Shown here: positions 44,256 to 54,908 of the stretch, one piece after another
Layout of the letters: the number at the start of each line of letters is the position of its first letter
Position numbering within the stretch: the first letter of the stretch is position 1
DNA from: Calidithermus chliarophilus DSM 9957
Lineage (GTDB): Bacteria; Deinococcota; Deinococci; Deinococcales; Thermaceae
DNA: 64,000 nucleotides
Assembly: GCF_000430045.1 (NCBI RefSeq)
Contig: NZ_KE387023.1
Location: forward strand, 2,837,028 to 2,901,027
Direction: 5' to 3'
Notes under the pieces: model-generated
The model's database searches: none
What the model was told of the DNA's origin: nothing
What the model saw: the letters and a program-made list of their open reading frames with translations, nothing else
Translations under genes and position numbers: made by a program

Positions 44256-44269
44256 ACTGACTCGAGTCT

Positions 44270-44650
44270 ATGGTGCGCCAGCGGCTGAGTTGGGATCATT
44301 TGGCGATGGGGCTGGGCGGGCTGTGCTTCGCGCACTGCCTGCTGACCCCCGTGGTGCTGGCCCTGTTCCCCCTGCTGGCCCAGGGCGTGCTGGGCAGCGA
44401 GTCGCTGCACACTGCGCTCTTGTGGCTCACCATCCCGGTCAGCGGGCTGGGGCTGTGGCTGGGCTGCCGCAGGCACAAGGACCGGGCGGTACTGGCCTTC
44501 GGGGTGCTGGGGATGGTTTTCCTGGTGGCGGCCAGGGGTTTCGAGGAGTCGCCGCCGGAGACCTGGCTCACCGTGGCCGGGAGCCTGACCCTGATCGGCG
44601 CGCACCTGCGCAACTTCCGCCTGTGCCGCGCCGACCGCTGCGAGCACTGA
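44270..44650 (+). CDS. MerC-like membrane protein
   Basis: 126 residues with four hydrophobic helices. The first contains GGLCFAHCLLTPVVLALFPLL, resembling the Cys-x-x-His-Cys...Pro helix of MerC, and the end HLRNFRLCRADRCEH resembles the family's C-terminus. MerC members take up Hg2+ in mer operons, but chromosomal homologues without MerA are widespread and of unknown role; no merR or merA is nearby. A TAGACT lies 11 nt before the ATG. A MITE-like element begins right after the TGA. Confidence 0.7.
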   Translation: MVRQRLSWDHLAMGLGGLCFAHCLLTPVVLALFPLLAQGVLGSESLHTALLWLTIPVSGLGLWLGCRRHKDRAVLAFGVLGMVFLVAARGFEESPPETWLTVAGSLTLIGAHLRNFRLCRADRCEH

Positions 44651-44766
44651 TACCGGGTTCAAAAAGATAATCACCCAAACCAAAAACCTCCAGAAGCTAT
44701 CTTTTTGAACCCTAGAGCAGTCCTTTCGGCCCTGTCAGCCCGGCGCCGAACTGACCGAATCGGGTA
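44651..44766. mobile_element. MITE-like element, inverted copy
   Basis: 116 bp flanked by TGA (44648-44650, stop codon of the MerC-like gene) and TGA (44767-44769). It is inserted opposite to the other copies. The second palindrome reads GGGTTCAAAAAGATA / TATCTTTTTGAACCC, with paired A-T to G-C changes relative to other copies. Between its end and 44859 I see no gene. Confidence 0.8.
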
Positions 44767-44859
44767 TGAAAACTCCGCCGTAACGCGGGCGTAACCCCGG
44801 ATGGCCTAAGCTCAGGGGGCTTTTCATTCGTGGAGGGCCTCGAGGGGCAGGGGGATGCT

Positions 44860-46272
44860 ATGGCGCAGATAAAGCTGACGGGCCGGGTGGTCTACCCCGG
44901 GGATTTCGGCTGGGACGACGCCCGCAAGGGCTTCAACCAGCGCTTCGACGTGCAGCCGAAGGCGGTGGTGTTCTGCCAGAACGCCCGCGACGTCGCCAAC
45001 GCCGTCCTGTGGGCCCGCGAGAACGGCGTGCCCTTTCGGGCCCGCAGCGGGCGGCACAGCTACGAGGGCTACTCGCTGGTCCAGGACGGGCTCGTCATCG
45101 ACCTCAGCGACCTCGACAACGTCAGCGTCAACCGCGAGCAGCGCATCGCCCAGATCGGGGCGGGGATCCACATGCTCGAGCTCTCCGAGTGGCTGGGGCA
45201 GGTGAACGTGACCATCCCGCTGGCGACCGGCCCCACCGTGGGGCTGGCCGGGCTGACGCTGGGCGGGGGCTTCGGCCTGACCTCGCGCAAGTACGGCCTG
45301 ACCTGCGACAACCTCATCGGGCTCGAGCTCGTCGACGCCGAGGGCCGGGTGCGCATCGCCAGCGAGTTCCGCCACCCCGACCTCTTCTGGGCCTGCAAGG
45401 GCGGCGGGGGCGGCAACTTCGGGATCGTGACCCGCTTCTTCTTCCGGGTGCACCCCGTCTCCTTCGCGGTGGCCTTCATGGCGCAGTGGGACTGGAGCCA
45501 GTTCGAGGCGGTGGTGGCGGCCTGGCAGGACTGGGCCTGGGGCGTAGACAACGACGTCTCCACCGCGCTCCAGCTCACCGTGACCAAGACCGTCAAGCTC
45601 TACGGCCTCTACACCCCCGACGACCCCGCCGACCTCCCTAAGGCCCAGCAACTGCTGGCCCCGCTGCTGCAGGCGGTGCCCCCGCCCAGCCTCCCCGGCA
45701 ACCCCACCGTCCAGCCGCTGCCCTTCAACGTCGCCACCCGGCTCTTCTACGGCGAGGGCGGAAAGACCGTCAACCCGGAGGACCCGGTGTGGGACGTGAT
45801 CGTCCACGACGACCAGCAGATCTACAAGAGCACCTCGGCGGCGGCGCTGGAGCCCTTCAGCGCCGAGGCCATCGGCATCCTCAAGCACTACCTCGAGAAC
45901 GTCCCCCCGCTCGAGCAGCCCCCCGTGCAGCCGTCGATGGTGCAACTGCTGGGCGGCGGGGGCCGGGCGGCGCAAACTGACCCGGCCTCGAGCGCCGTCC
46001 ACCTGCGCCAGGCCCGCTTCATCGTGCAGTACGACGGCTTCTGGGCCGCCGACGCCGACGGGCAGGAGACCATCGACTGGATCCGCGACTTCCGCAACGC
46101 CCTGCTGCCGCACACCGCGGGGGCCTACGTCAACTACGTCGACAGCAACATCCCCGACCCCCTCCAGGCCTACTACGGCCCCAACCTGCCCCGGCTGGTG
46201 GAGGTCAAGCGCAAGTATGACCCCCACAACGTCTTCAACTTCCCCCAGAGCATCCCGGTCAGCCTCCCCTAG
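44860..46272 (+). CDS. FAD-linked oxidoreductase, berberine-bridge-enzyme-like
   Basis: 470 residues from ATG at 44860 (GAGGGGCAGGGGG upstream). The PCMH-type FAD domain has PFRARSGRHSYEGYS, whose His can carry the covalent 8-alpha flavin link. Where bicovalent members have the Cys of a G-x-CPTVG motif, this protein has ATGPTVGLAGLTLGGGFG, so a single covalent bond is expected. CKGGGGGNFGIVTRF follows. The C-terminal BBE tail is YYGPNLPRLVEVKRKYDPHNVFNFPQSI. Such enzymes oxidise sugars or alcohols; the substrate is unknown. There is no signal peptide. Confidence 0.9.
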   Translation: MAQIKLTGRVVYPGDFGWDDARKGFNQRFDVQPKAVVFCQNARDVANAVLWARENGVPFRARSGRHSYEGYSLVQDGLVIDLSDLDNVSVNREQRIAQIGAGIHMLELSEWLGQVNVTIPLATGPTVGLAGLTLGGGFGLTSRKYGLTCDNLIGLELVDAEGRVRIASEFRHPDLFWACKGGGGGNFGIVTRFFFRVHPVSFAVAFMAQWDWSQFEAVVAAWQDWAWGVDNDVSTALQLTVTKTVKLYGLYTPDDPADLPKAQQLLAPLLQAVPPPSLPGNPTVQPLPFNVATRLFYGEGGKTVNPEDPVWDVIVHDDQQIYKSTSAAALEPFSAEAIGILKHYLENVPPLEQPPVQPSMVQLLGGGGRAAQTDPASSAVHLRQARFIVQYDGFWAADADGQETIDWIRDFRNALLPHTAGAYVNYVDSNIPDPLQAYYGPNLPRLVEVKRKYDPHNVFNFPQSIPVSLP

Positions 46273-46290
46273 GTGGAGGCCGGGAGCGCC

Positions 46291-46839
46291 CTAATCCAGC
46301 CACCACTCGAGCCGCGCCTCCGGGAAGGCCGCGGGAGCCACGGCGGTCCCGGCCTTGAAGGTCAGCCGGGTGCCGTACTCCCTTCGCTCGGGCAAGGGGT
46401 CGCGGTAGACCTCGAGGGTGTTGGTGCCGGCGTCCATGATCCACAATTCAGGGATGGAGGCTTCGGCGTACAGCGGCAGCTCGACCGCGCGACCGGTCTT
46501 GAGGGTGGTGTCGGCCACCTCTATGACCAAGTAGGCATCCTGAGGTTCGGGGAGGCGCCGGGCGTAGCGGCTGTCCGGAGGCATCAGAACGGCGATATCC
46601 GGCTCGGGCTCGGAGATCTCCGACAGCCGGAAAGAGCTTTGCACGGACATGAAGGCCTCCTCGCCCAAAGCGCGGATCAAGGCAGCGTTCAACCGCCCCA
46701 CGGCGCGAAGGTGTTGAGGACCAATAGGGCTCCTGCGGTACAGCTCTCCCTCGAGCAACTCGACGCGCTCGTCCCCACCGATGAGACCAGCTTCGGCCAT
46801 CTTGTGATAGGCCTCGGCGGTGATCCGGTAGCGCATCAT
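46291..46839 (-). CDS. Uma2 family (DUF820) endonuclease-like protein
   Basis: 182 residues from ATG at 46839, with TACACT 6 nt upstream (leaderless). It has the PD-(D/E)xK-like core: RVELLEGELYRRSP, EPEPDIAVL with the acidic residue, and DAYLVIEVADTTLKTGRAVELPLYAEASIPELWIMD, matching the E-V-x-D...K pattern of Uma2. The family is very abundant in cyanobacteria and Thermales; its function is unproved. It ends tail to tail with the flavoprotein gene. Confidence 0.9.
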   Translation of the reverse strand: MMRYRITAEAYHKMAEAGLIGGDERVELLEGELYRRSPIGPQHLRAVGRLNAALIRALGEEAFMSVQSSFRLSEISEPEPDIAVLMPPDSRYARRLPEPQDAYLVIEVADTTLKTGRAVELPLYAEASIPELWIMDAGTNTLEVYRDPLPERREYGTRLTFKAGTAVAPAAFPEARLEWWLD

Positions 46840-46845
46840 GCTTAG

Positions 46846-46851
46846 AGTGTA
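46846..46851 (-). promoter_or_regulatory. -10 box of the Uma2 gene (leaderless start)
   Basis: TACACT on the minus strand, 6 nt before ATG at 46839, divergent from the rpsO promoter. Confidence 0.6.
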
Positions 46852-46879
46852 ATGCAGGGCGGGAGGCCAAAGCTCCGTA

Positions 46880-46908
46880 TTGACTCGCCAGCGCCCAGCC
46901 GCTACACT
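46880..46908 (+). promoter_or_regulatory. Promoter of rpsO
   Basis: TTGACT, 17 nt, TACACT, with a start near 46915 and a ~90-nt structured leader. Confidence 0.8.
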
Positions 46909-46919
46909 CACAAAGGTTT

Positions 46920-46971
46920 GGCCGGGCGTGCCCGGCCTACGAGGGGGGAGAGGCCGAGCCGGCGACGGCTC
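46920..46971 (+). promoter_or_regulatory. Structured leader of rpsO, candidate S15 autoregulatory site
   Basis: Two hairpins: GGCCGGGC / GCCCGGCC (46920-46937) and GAGCCG-GCGA-CGGCTC (46956-46971), the latter with a GNRA tetraloop. S15 is known to repress its own mRNA through 5'-leader structures in several bacteria, including Thermus; binding here is inferred. Confidence 0.5.
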
Positions 46972-47005
46972 AATCCCAGCGTCTCCCTTCCTGACGGAGG
47001 AAGTC

Positions 47006-47275
47006 ATGGCCCTTACGAAGGAAATCAAGTCGAGCATCATCAGCACCCACGCCAAGGCCGCCGGCGACACCGGCTCCACCGAGGTGCAGGTGGCCCTGCT
47101 CACCGAGCGCATCAACCGCCTCTCCGAGCACCTGGCCAAGAACCGCAACGACCACAACTCCCACCGGGGGCTGCTGGTGCTCGTGGGCAAGCGTCGCCGC
47201 CTGCTGAAGTACCTCGAGAAGTCCGACAAGGAAGCCTACCGCGCGCTCATCGAGAAGCTTGGGCTGCGTAAGTAA
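47006..47275 (+). CDS. rpsO: 30S ribosomal protein S15
   Basis: 89 residues, the standard length. [36 protein letters not shown] and [23 protein letters not shown] are diagnostic; the latter contacts the 16S rRNA three-way junction. CGGAGGAAGTC precedes the ATG at 47006, so longer in-frame versions upstream are leader. pnp follows, as in most bacteria. Confidence 0.98.
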   Translation: MALTKEIKSSIISTHAKAAGDTGSTEVQVALLTERINRLSEHLAKNRNDHNSHRGLLVLVGKRRRLLKYLEKSDKEAYRALIEKLGLRK

Positions 47276-47353
47276 AGCCGACCATCGGGCTACAGCGCCC
47301 GGTTTCGCCCAAGGCACACGCCTGGGCACCCGTTCGATCCTTCGAAATGAGAC

Positions 47354-47378
47354 ACGGAACCGGTAACCCCGGTTCCGT
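47354..47378 (+). terminator. Hairpin between rpsO and pnp
   Basis: A 10-bp stem ACGGAACCGG / CCGGTTCCGT with a 5-nt loop is followed by TGTCCGTT. It may be a partial terminator or an RNA-processing hairpin of the type that controls pnp. Confidence 0.6.
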
Positions 47379-47416
47379 TGTCCGTTAAGCTAGTACTTGG
47401 ACAAAAGGTAGAGATT

Positions 47417-49561
47417 ATGGGATCAAGCGCCAATACCCCCTCCCCCAAGGTCTACAGCCTCGAGCTCGCGGGCCGCACCCTCAGCATCGAAACCGGCAAG
47501 TACGCCAAGCAGGTTTCGGGCTCGGTGTGGGTGCGCTACGGCAACACCATCGTGATGGCCACGGCTCAGGCCTCCGACCAGCCCATTGAGGCCGATTTCC
47601 TGCCCCTGACGGTGGAATTCGAGGAACGCCATTACGCCGTGGGCAAGATCCCCGGCTCCTTCATGCGCCGCGAGGGCCGGCCGGGCGAGAAGGCCATCCT
47701 CTCGGCCCGCCTCACCGACCGCCCGATCCGGCCGCTCTTCCCCAAGGGCTTCCGCCACGAGGTGCAGGTCATCCTGACCGTGCTCTCCGCCGACCAGGAG
47801 AACACCCCCGACATCCTGGGCCCCATCGCCGCCAGCGCCGCGCTCACGCTCTCCGACATCCCCTGGGCGGGCCCCATCGCCTGCGTGCGGGTGGGCCTGC
47901 AGGACGGGCGCTTCGTGCTCAACCCCACCGCCACCGAGGACGGGCAGCTCGACCTGGTGGTGGCGGGCTCCAAGGACGCGATCATCATGGTCGAGGCCGG
48001 GGCTAAGGAGATCCCCGACGACCGGATGGTGCAGGCCCTCGAGTTCGCCCACCGCGCCATGCAGCCCATCATCGCCCTGCAGGAGCAGATGCGCGCCGAG
48101 CTGGGCAAGCCCAAGTTCAGCGTGGCCGAGCCCGAGAAGCTCGGCGAGGAGGAGGCCGCCGCCCTGCGGGCGCTGGCGCTGGAGCGGGGGCTTTCGGGCG
48201 TGCTCCAGACCGCCTCGAAGGGCGAGCGCTCCGCGGCGCTCGAGGCCTTCGAGAACGAGCTGGTCGAGGCCTTCGTGCCCGCCCTGCCCGACGGCACCGT
48301 GGACGAGGCCCGGCGCAAGCTCGCCCGCAAGGCCTTCGACGACGTGGTGAAGAAGGAGCTGCGCCGGCTGATCCTCGAGGAGGGCAAGCGCGCCGACGGC
48401 CGTGGGCCCAAGGACGTGCGCAACATCTGGATCGAGACCGACGTGCTGCCCCGCGCCCACGGCTCGGCCATCTTCACCCGCGGCGAGACCCAGGTGCTCG
48501 GCACCGTCACCCTGGGCACCGGGCGCGACGCGCAGCTCGTCGACGACCTGGGCCTCGACACCGAGGACCCCTTCTTGGTGCACTACAACTTCCCGCCCTA
48601 CTCCACCGGCGAGGTCAAGCGCCTGCGCGGGGTGAGCCGCCGCGAGGTGGGCCACGGCAACCTGGCCAAGCGCGCCCTCAAGGCCGTGCTGCCCAGCCAG
48701 GAGGAGTTCCCCTACACCATCCGCGTGGTGGGCGACGTGCTCGAGTCCAACGGCTCGAGCTCGATGGCGACCGCCTGCGCGGGCTGCCTGGCGCTGATGG
48801 ACGCGGGCGTGCCCCTCAGGCGCCCGGTGGCGGGCGTGGCGATGGGCCTGGTGAAGGAGGGCGAGCAGGCCGTGGTGCTCACCGACATCCTGGGCCTGGA
48901 GGACGCCCTGGGCGACATGGACTTCAAGGTGACCGGCACCACCGAGGGCATCACCGCCTTGCAGATGGACATCAAGATCTCCGGGCTCTCCCCCGAGCTC
49001 ATGCGCGCCGCGCTCCAGCAGTCCCGGGAGGCCCGCCTGCACATCCTGGGCAAGATGGCCGAGGTGCTCCCCGCGCCGCGCAGCGAGCTCAAGCCCCAGG
49101 TGCCGCGCATCCTGAGCATCAAGATCTCGCCCGACAAGATCGGCGCGGTGATCGGCCCCGGCGGCAAGAACGTGCGGGCGCTCGAGGAGCTCGGCGTCGA
49201 GGTGGACATCGAGCAGGACGGCACCGTGCGCATCTTCTCCGCCAACGCCGAGGCCGCTAAGGAGGCCCTGCGCCGCATCCAGGGCATGACCCAGGAGGTC
49301 AAGATCGGCGAGATCTACGACGCCACGGTGAGCCGCATCACCACCTTCGGCGCCTTCGTGACCCTCTTCCCCGGCACCGACGGCCTGCTGCACATCAGCC
49401 AGATCGCCGAAGGCCGCGTGGAGCGTGTGGAGGACCACCTCAAGATGGGCGACACCATCCGGGTCAAGGTCCACACCATCGACGAGAAAGGCCGCGTGGA
49501 CGTGATCCGGCCCGAGCTCGAGGGCAAGATCCCCCCGCGCAAGCCCCCGGTCAAGCGCTGA
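47417..49561 (+). CDS. pnp: Polyribonucleotide nucleotidyltransferase (PNPase)
   Basis: 714 residues from ATG at 47417 (AGGTAGAG upstream). Two RNase PH domains are separated by the all-helical linker (~230-330): the first starts with [20 protein letters not shown], and the second contains [19 protein letters not shown] and [29 protein letters not shown]. The KH domain (~560-620, [18 protein letters not shown]) and S1 domain (~630-700, [20 protein letters not shown]) follow. It degrades RNA phosphorolytically 3' to 5'. Confidence 0.98.
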   Translation: MGSSANTPSPKVYSLELAGRTLSIETGKYAKQVSGSVWVRYGNTIVMATAQASDQPIEADFLPLTVEFEERHYAVGKIPGSFMRREGRPGEKAILSARLTDRPIRPLFPKGFRHEVQVILTVLSADQENTPDILGPIAASAALTLSDIPWAGPIACVRVGLQDGRFVLNPTATEDGQLDLVVAGSKDAIIMVEAGAKEIPDDRMVQALEFAHRAMQPIIALQEQMRAELGKPKFSVAEPEKLGEEEAAALRALALERGLSGVLQTASKGERSAALEAFENELVEAFVPALPDGTVDEARRKLARKAFDDVVKKELRRLILEEGKRADGRGPKDVRNIWIETDVLPRAHGSAIFTRGETQVLGTVTLGTGRDAQLVDDLGLDTEDPFLVHYNFPPYSTGEVKRLRGVSRREVGHGNLAKRALKAVLPSQEEFPYTIRVVGDVLESNGSSSMATACAGCLALMDAGVPLRRPVAGVAMGLVKEGEQAVVLTDILGLEDALGDMDFKVTGTTEGITALQMDIKISGLSPELMRAALQQSREARLHILGKMAEVLPAPRSELKPQVPRILSIKISPDKIGAVIGPGGKNVRALEELGVEVDIEQDGTVRIFSANAEAAKEALRRIQGMTQEVKIGEIYDATVSRITTFGAFVTLFPGTDGLLHISQIAEGRVERVEDHLKMGDTIRVKVHTIDEKGRVDVIRPELEGKIPPRKPPVKR

Positions 49562-49599
49562 ACGCACGGCATGGAGCGTCAGGCCCTGTTGCGACAGGT

Positions 49600-49742
49600 C
49601 GCCGGCGCCGTCCTGCCGAGTCCAACCGCCGCTACGCCGAGGGCCAGAAGCTCTACCTCAGCGAGTGCAACCCAAAGCCCACGCCAGCGCGGTGATCAAC
49701 AACAAGAACCTGACCGACCCGTACTTCGTGGCCGGAGACTGA
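49600..49742 (+). pseudogene. Degraded cytochrome-c-like gene remnant
   Basis: Two frames join into one recognisable piece. ESNRRYAEGQKLYLSECNPK (from 49618) runs into a stop. A second frame from 49680 reads HASAVINNKNLTDPYFVAGD then TGA at 49742. EGQKLY...C resembles the helix before a class I cytochrome c heme site, but the CxxCH itself is destroyed (CNPK then a shifted PHA). It lies directly after pnp, and repeats follow. Only a tail survives, so the identity is tentative. Confidence 0.35.
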
Positions 49743-49744
49743 AG

Positions 49745-49906
49745 GCTAATGGCGTGTGGTTTACCCCACCCCAACCCTCCCCGCGCGCGGGGAGGGGGTA
49801 TCCCCCCCAGCCCCCCTTGCTAAGGGGGGTGACAAAGCATTCGGCATTCGGCGTTCGGCATTCGGCGTTCGGCGTCTTGCGTTTGGCTATCGACCATCGA
49901 CCCCAG
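49745..49906. repeat. Composite repeat: GC palindromes plus 7-bp array
   Basis: A CCCTCCCCGCGCGCGGGGAG palindrome and CCCCCCTT-GCT-AAGGGGGG are followed by heptads at 49837-49906: gcattcg twice, gcgttcg, gcattcg, gcgttcg, gcgtctt, gcgtttg, gctatcg, accatcg, accccag. Confidence 0.85.
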
Positions 49907-49923
49907 AGCGTAACCCCCGCTAT

Positions 49924-49951
49924 TTCACATCGCCTTCGAATCTGCTAATCT
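49924..49951 (+). promoter_or_regulatory. Promoter of the RNase J gene
   Basis: TTCACA, 16 nt, TAATCT, giving a leader of ~90 nt before the 50047 start. Confidence 0.6.
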
Positions 49952-50046
49952 CTGCTTGGGAGCCTCGGTCATGAGGCACATTTAGCGTTGAGCAATGACG
50001 TGACGGGCGGAAGCGATGCCTGCCACGCGCATCAATGGAGTTTTTC

Positions 50047-51786
<1,740 letters not shown>

Positions 51787-51802
51787 GCGATACGGTATCG
51801 TA

Positions 51803-51827
51803 GGGGCGCACGCCGGTGCGCCCCTTT
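51803..51827 (+). terminator. Terminator of the RNase J gene
   Basis: A 9-bp stem GGGGCGCAC / GTGCGCCCC with loop GCCG and TTT after it, 17 nt past the stop and 8 nt before the next gene. Confidence 0.75.
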
Positions 51828-51834
51828 CGCGTCT

Positions 51835-52728
51835 ATGAGCGCCCTGCTGAACACCGTCCTCCCCGTCGCCCTGATCGTGGTGCTGGGCTACGTGATCGGG
51901 CGCCGCTTCGAGCTCGACGGCCCCACCCTCTCGCGCATCATCCTGAACCTGCTGGTCCCGGCGCTGATCTTCGACGCCATGTACAACGCGCGCCTGGGCA
52001 GCGGCAGCGTGGTGGGCATCACGCTGGGCTTCGCGCTGGCCTACGCCGCCCTGGCCCTGCTGAGCTGGCTGATCGGGCGGGCTACCCGGCTCCCCGGGCC
52101 CACCGCCAAGACGCTGGTGACCACCGCGCTCTCCCCCAACTCGGGCAACATGGGGCTCTCGATGGCGCTGTTCGCGCTGGGGCAGGAGGGCTTGGAGCGG
52201 GCCGTGGTCTACTTCATCGCCAGCAGCGTGCTGATGTTCGGCGTCATCCCGGCCTTCCTGCGCGGGGGGAACCCCGTGCAGAGCCTGGTGTTCACGCTCA
52301 AGCTGCCGATGTTCTGGGCGCTGGCCGGGGGCCTGGCCTTCAAGGCGCTGGGGATCGAGTTCCCGTTCAACCTCGAGGCCGGGATCCACCTGGTGGGCCA
52401 GGCCTGCATCCCGCTGATGCTGCTGACGCTGGGCATACAGATCGCCAAGAACCCCGTCCAGGTCGGGGGGTTCGAGCTGCTGGCCTCGAGCCTGCGGCTG
52501 CTGGCGGCCCCGGCGCTGGCGGTGGGGGCGGGGTACTTGCTGGGGCTCGAGCGCCTCGACGTCCAGGTGCTCGCCCTGCAAAGCGCCATGCCCATCGCGG
52601 TCAACGCCTTCATGGTGGTGGCCGAGTTCGGCGGCGACGCGCCGAGGGCCGCCCGGAGCGTGGTGCTCTCGAGCGTTCTGGCCTTCCTCACAATCCCGCT
52701 GATTCTTCTGGCGGTGGGGGTGGGCTAG
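51835..52728 (+). CDS. AEC family transporter (auxin efflux carrier-like permease)
   Basis: 297 residues with 10 predicted transmembrane helices in two halves. The first half has LVPALIFDAMYNARLG and the LSPNSGNMGLSMALFALG motif with the conserved Asn-Ser-Gly-Asn; the second half has QACIPLMLLTLGIQIA. Bacterial members export or exchange carboxylic acids such as malate or malonate; the substrate is unknown. It starts 8 nt after the RNase J terminator. Its last 41 bp overlap the end of the convergent lipoprotein gene. Confidence 0.88.
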   Translation: MSALLNTVLPVALIVVLGYVIGRRFELDGPTLSRIILNLLVPALIFDAMYNARLGSGSVVGITLGFALAYAALALLSWLIGRATRLPGPTAKTLVTTALSPNSGNMGLSMALFALGQEGLERAVVYFIASSVLMFGVIPAFLRGGNPVQSLVFTLKLPMFWALAGGLAFKALGIEFPFNLEAGIHLVGQACIPLMLLTLGIQIAKNPVQVGGFELLASSLRLLAAPALAVGAGYLLGLERLDVQVLALQSAMPIAVNAFMVVAEFGGDAPRAARSVVLSSVLAFLTIPLILLAVGVG

Positions 52729-53083
52729 GCAGGCTGGGCGTGCCGAGGTCGAGCTGCAAGAGCGGGGCGTTCTCGAGCAGCACGATCAGGCGGTAGTAGC
52801 CCTCCTGGGGCCGTGGGAGCTCGAACCGGAATTTCCGGGGGCCCTCCGCCCACAGCGACCGCTCGGCCAGGACCGTCTCCTCGAGGTACCACCTGACCTC
52901 GATGTACCCGGGCTTGGGCATCCGCCGCACCTCGAGCTGCGCCAGCACCGTCTTCTCCCGCTCGGTGAGCGTCCCGGTAAGGCTGGGCCGCGCCGGAAAA
53001 GGCACCCGCTCGGGCTCGAGGGGCAAGAAGGTATAAGTGCAGCCGCTCAGGAAGAACACCAACAGCAGCAGCCAGCCGTGCAT
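52688..53083 (-). CDS. Small lipoprotein, function unknown
   Basis: 131 residues from ATG at 53083 (MHGWLLLLVFFLSGCTYTFL): a lipoprotein signal peptide with lipobox LSGC, so acylated at Cys14. The mature part is one beta-rich domain (GYIEVRWYLEETVLAERSLW, KFRFELPRPQEGYYRLIVLL) and a Pro-rich tail. TAAACT lies 7 nt before the ATG. It is convergent with, and overlapping by 41 bp, the AEC gene. I do not recognise the family. Confidence 0.75.
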   Translation of the reverse strand: MHGWLLLLVFFLSGCTYTFLPLEPERVPFPARPSLTGTLTEREKTVLAQLEVRRMPKPGYIEVRWYLEETVLAERSLWAEGPRKFRFELPRPQEGYYRLIVLLENAPLLQLDLGTPSLPSPPPPPEESAGL

Positions 53084-53090
53084 GGTTCTG

Positions 53091-53096
53091 AGTTTA
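53091..53096 (-). promoter_or_regulatory. -10 box of the lipoprotein gene (leaderless start)
   Basis: TAAACT on the minus strand, 7 nt before ATG at 53083. Confidence 0.6.
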
Positions 53097-53130
53097 GGGG
53101 GTGAAGTTAGGAGGGGCATGAGGTGAAGTG

Positions 53131-53363
53131 GGAAGCGGTCAACCGTCAGCCCTCAGCCCTCAGTAGAAGGCCTGTGGCTCGTGGTTTACCCCTTCCCGCG
53201 CGCGGGGAGGGTGTATCCCCCCTAGCCCCCCTTGCTAAGGGGGGGAACAAGGCGTTTGGCGTTTGGCGTCTTGCGTACGGCGTACGGCGTACGACGCACG
53301 ACCCGCGTTTAGCGTTTTGCGTTTTGCGTTTGGCTATGGGCTATCAGCTATCGGCATATCAGC
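53131..53363. repeat. Composite repeat: 7-bp arrays flanking two GC-rich palindromes
   Basis: Heptads (gtcaacc, gtcagcc, ctcagcc, ctcagta, gaaggcc, tgtggct, cgtggtt), then CTTCCCGCGCGCGGGGAG, CCCCCCTT-GCT-AAGGGGGG, then 16 heptads at 53252-53363 from gcgtttg through gcgtacg, ttttgcg and tttggct to atcagct and atcggca. The 53084-53380 gap holds nothing else except the promoter of the lipoprotein gene. Confidence 0.85.
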
Positions 53364-53380
53364 ACCCGCCCGGTGCTCCC

Positions 53381-54079
53381 TCACAACCCCTCCCCCGCCG
53401 TCACCAGCGCGAGCAGGGCCAGCGGAGCGGTTTCGGCCCGGAGGATGCGGCGGCCGAGGGTGACGGGGCGGAAGCCGCGGCCGGTGAGGAATTCGACCTC
53501 CTGGGGGCTGAAGCCGCCTTCGGGGCCGGTGGCGAGGCTTACGGGCTTGTCGGTCTCGAGCACGTCCCGCACCCGCAGCTCGGCGCCGACGTGGGCCACG
53601 AAGCCCTGTTCGACCTCGGGGACCTGCTTGAGGGGGATGGGGTCGGCCACCGCCGGCACCACCGTGCGGCCCGACTGCTTGGCGGCCTCCACGGCCACGC
53701 GGCGCAGGCGCTCGAGCTTGTTGGCGCCGATCTCCTTGGCTACGGAGTGGACGGTGACGACGGGGACGACGCGGGTCACGCCGAGCTCGGTGGCCGCCCG
53801 CACCACGTCGGCCAGGGCGTCGCCCTTGAGCAAGGCCACGTAGAGCTCGACCGGAACCCCGGCCTCGCGGCCGGCTTCCCAGGTCTGCTCGAGCCGCAGC
53901 CGCAGGATGCCCGCCTCTGCCCACTCGACCACGGCGCGGCCTTCCAGGCCCTTCCCGTCGAAGACCGTCACGAAATCGCCGGGGCGGGCGCGCAGGACCT
54001 CGAGCAGGTGGTGGGCCTCGCGGCCCCGCAGCTCGATCTCGGGGCTCAGGTGGGGGACCAGGGCACGGTGGGGGCGCAT
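53381..54079 (-). CDS. rsmE: 16S rRNA m3U1498 methyltransferase
   Basis: 232 residues from ATG at 54079 (MRPHRALVPHL). The N-terminal PUA-like domain includes HHLLEVLRARPGDFVTVFDG. The SPOUT (trefoil knot) domain has the SAM-site motifs ATGPEGGFSPQEVEFL and LGRRILRAETAPLALLA. It methylates U1498 of 16S rRNA. It follows prmA by 64 nt on the same strand, a common pair of ribosome modification genes. Confidence 0.95.
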   Translation of the reverse strand: MRPHRALVPHLSPEIELRGREAHHLLEVLRARPGDFVTVFDGKGLEGRAVVEWAEAGILRLRLEQTWEAGREAGVPVELYVALLKGDALADVVRAATELGVTRVVPVVTVHSVAKEIGANKLERLRRVAVEAAKQSGRTVVPAVADPIPLKQVPEVEQGFVAHVGAELRVRDVLETDKPVSLATGPEGGFSPQEVEFLTGRGFRPVTLGRRILRAETAPLALLALVTAGEGL

Positions 54080-54143
54080 GGCTACAGGCTGAAGGCCCAA
54101 CGCCGAGCGCTCGAGGCCGGAGGGAGGTTGGATGGCATACGGT

Positions 54144-54902
54144 TCACCTCGTGTAGGCCAGCAGCACCCATTCGCCCTCCTGGCGGCGCTGTCGGGGCGC
54201 GAAGCCCTCGGCCTCGAGGGCCTTCCGCACCACGGGCTCGCGCTCGGCGAGGATGCCGGTGAGGATGAGCGTCCCGCCGGGCTCGAGCGCCTTGGCGTAG
54301 TCGGGGGCGAGCCAGGCGTGCAGCTCGGCGTAGAGGTTGGCGACCACGAGGGCGTAAGGCCCGGCGACGCTCTCGAGCGTGCCCTCGGCCAGGCGGGGGC
54401 TCACGCCGTTGATGCGGGCGTTCTCGAGGGCGTGCGGGATCACCGCGGCGTCGATGTCCACCCCCTCGGCCTCGGCGCCGAGCTTGGCCGCCGCGATGGC
54501 CAGGATGCCCGACCCGGTGCCCAAATCCAGCACCCGCATCCTTGGCCGCACGCGCTCGGCCAGTGCCTCCAGGGCCATGCGGGTGGTCTCGTGGTGGCCG
54601 GTGCCGAAGGCCATGCCGGGCTCGAGCACGATGCGCTGCTCGTCCCCCGCCCACTCGTGCCAGGGGGCCAGCACCACGAAGGGCCCGGCCTTCACGGGCT
54701 TCAGGTCGCGGCGCCAGGCCTCGAGCCAGTCGGTGTCGGGCAGCTCGAGCCACTCCCCGGGGAGGGGCAGCTCGAGGCGGTCGGGGAAGTAGGCCCAGAC
54801 CTCGCCGGGCTTCTCCTCGAGGCCCCTGGCCCCCAGGTCGAAGAGCAGCGGCGTGTACGCGTCGAGGGTTTCGAAGTCGCCTTTCAGGCAGAAAACGTGC
54901 AC
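54144..54902 (-). CDS. prmA: Ribosomal protein L11 methyltransferase
   Basis: 252 residues from GTG at 54902, which lies 6 nt after TAAACT (leaderless). The short N-terminal L11-recognition domain (~1-60) is followed by the class I methyltransferase domain: the PrmA signature PGMAFGTGHHETTRMALE, motif I VLDLGTGSGILAIAAAKLG, and VVANLYAELHAWLAP in place of an NPPY motif. It trimethylates Lys and the N-terminus of L11. It is transcribed with rsmE. Confidence 0.95.
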   Translation of the reverse strand: MHVFCLKGDFETLDAYTPLLFDLGARGLEEKPGEVWAYFPDRLELPLPGEWLELPDTDWLEAWRRDLKPVKAGPFVVLAPWHEWAGDEQRIVLEPGMAFGTGHHETTRMALEALAERVRPRMRVLDLGTGSGILAIAAAKLGAEAEGVDIDAAVIPHALENARINGVSPRLAEGTLESVAGPYALVVANLYAELHAWLAPDYAKALEPGGTLILTGILAEREPVVRKALEAEGFAPRQRRQEGEWVLLAYTR

Positions 54903-54908
54903 CTCGAC

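Noticed and set aside
53123-54262. 379-codon plus-strand frame starting in the composite repeat
   Set aside because: It starts in repeat DNA and runs antisense to rsmE and prmA; shadow.
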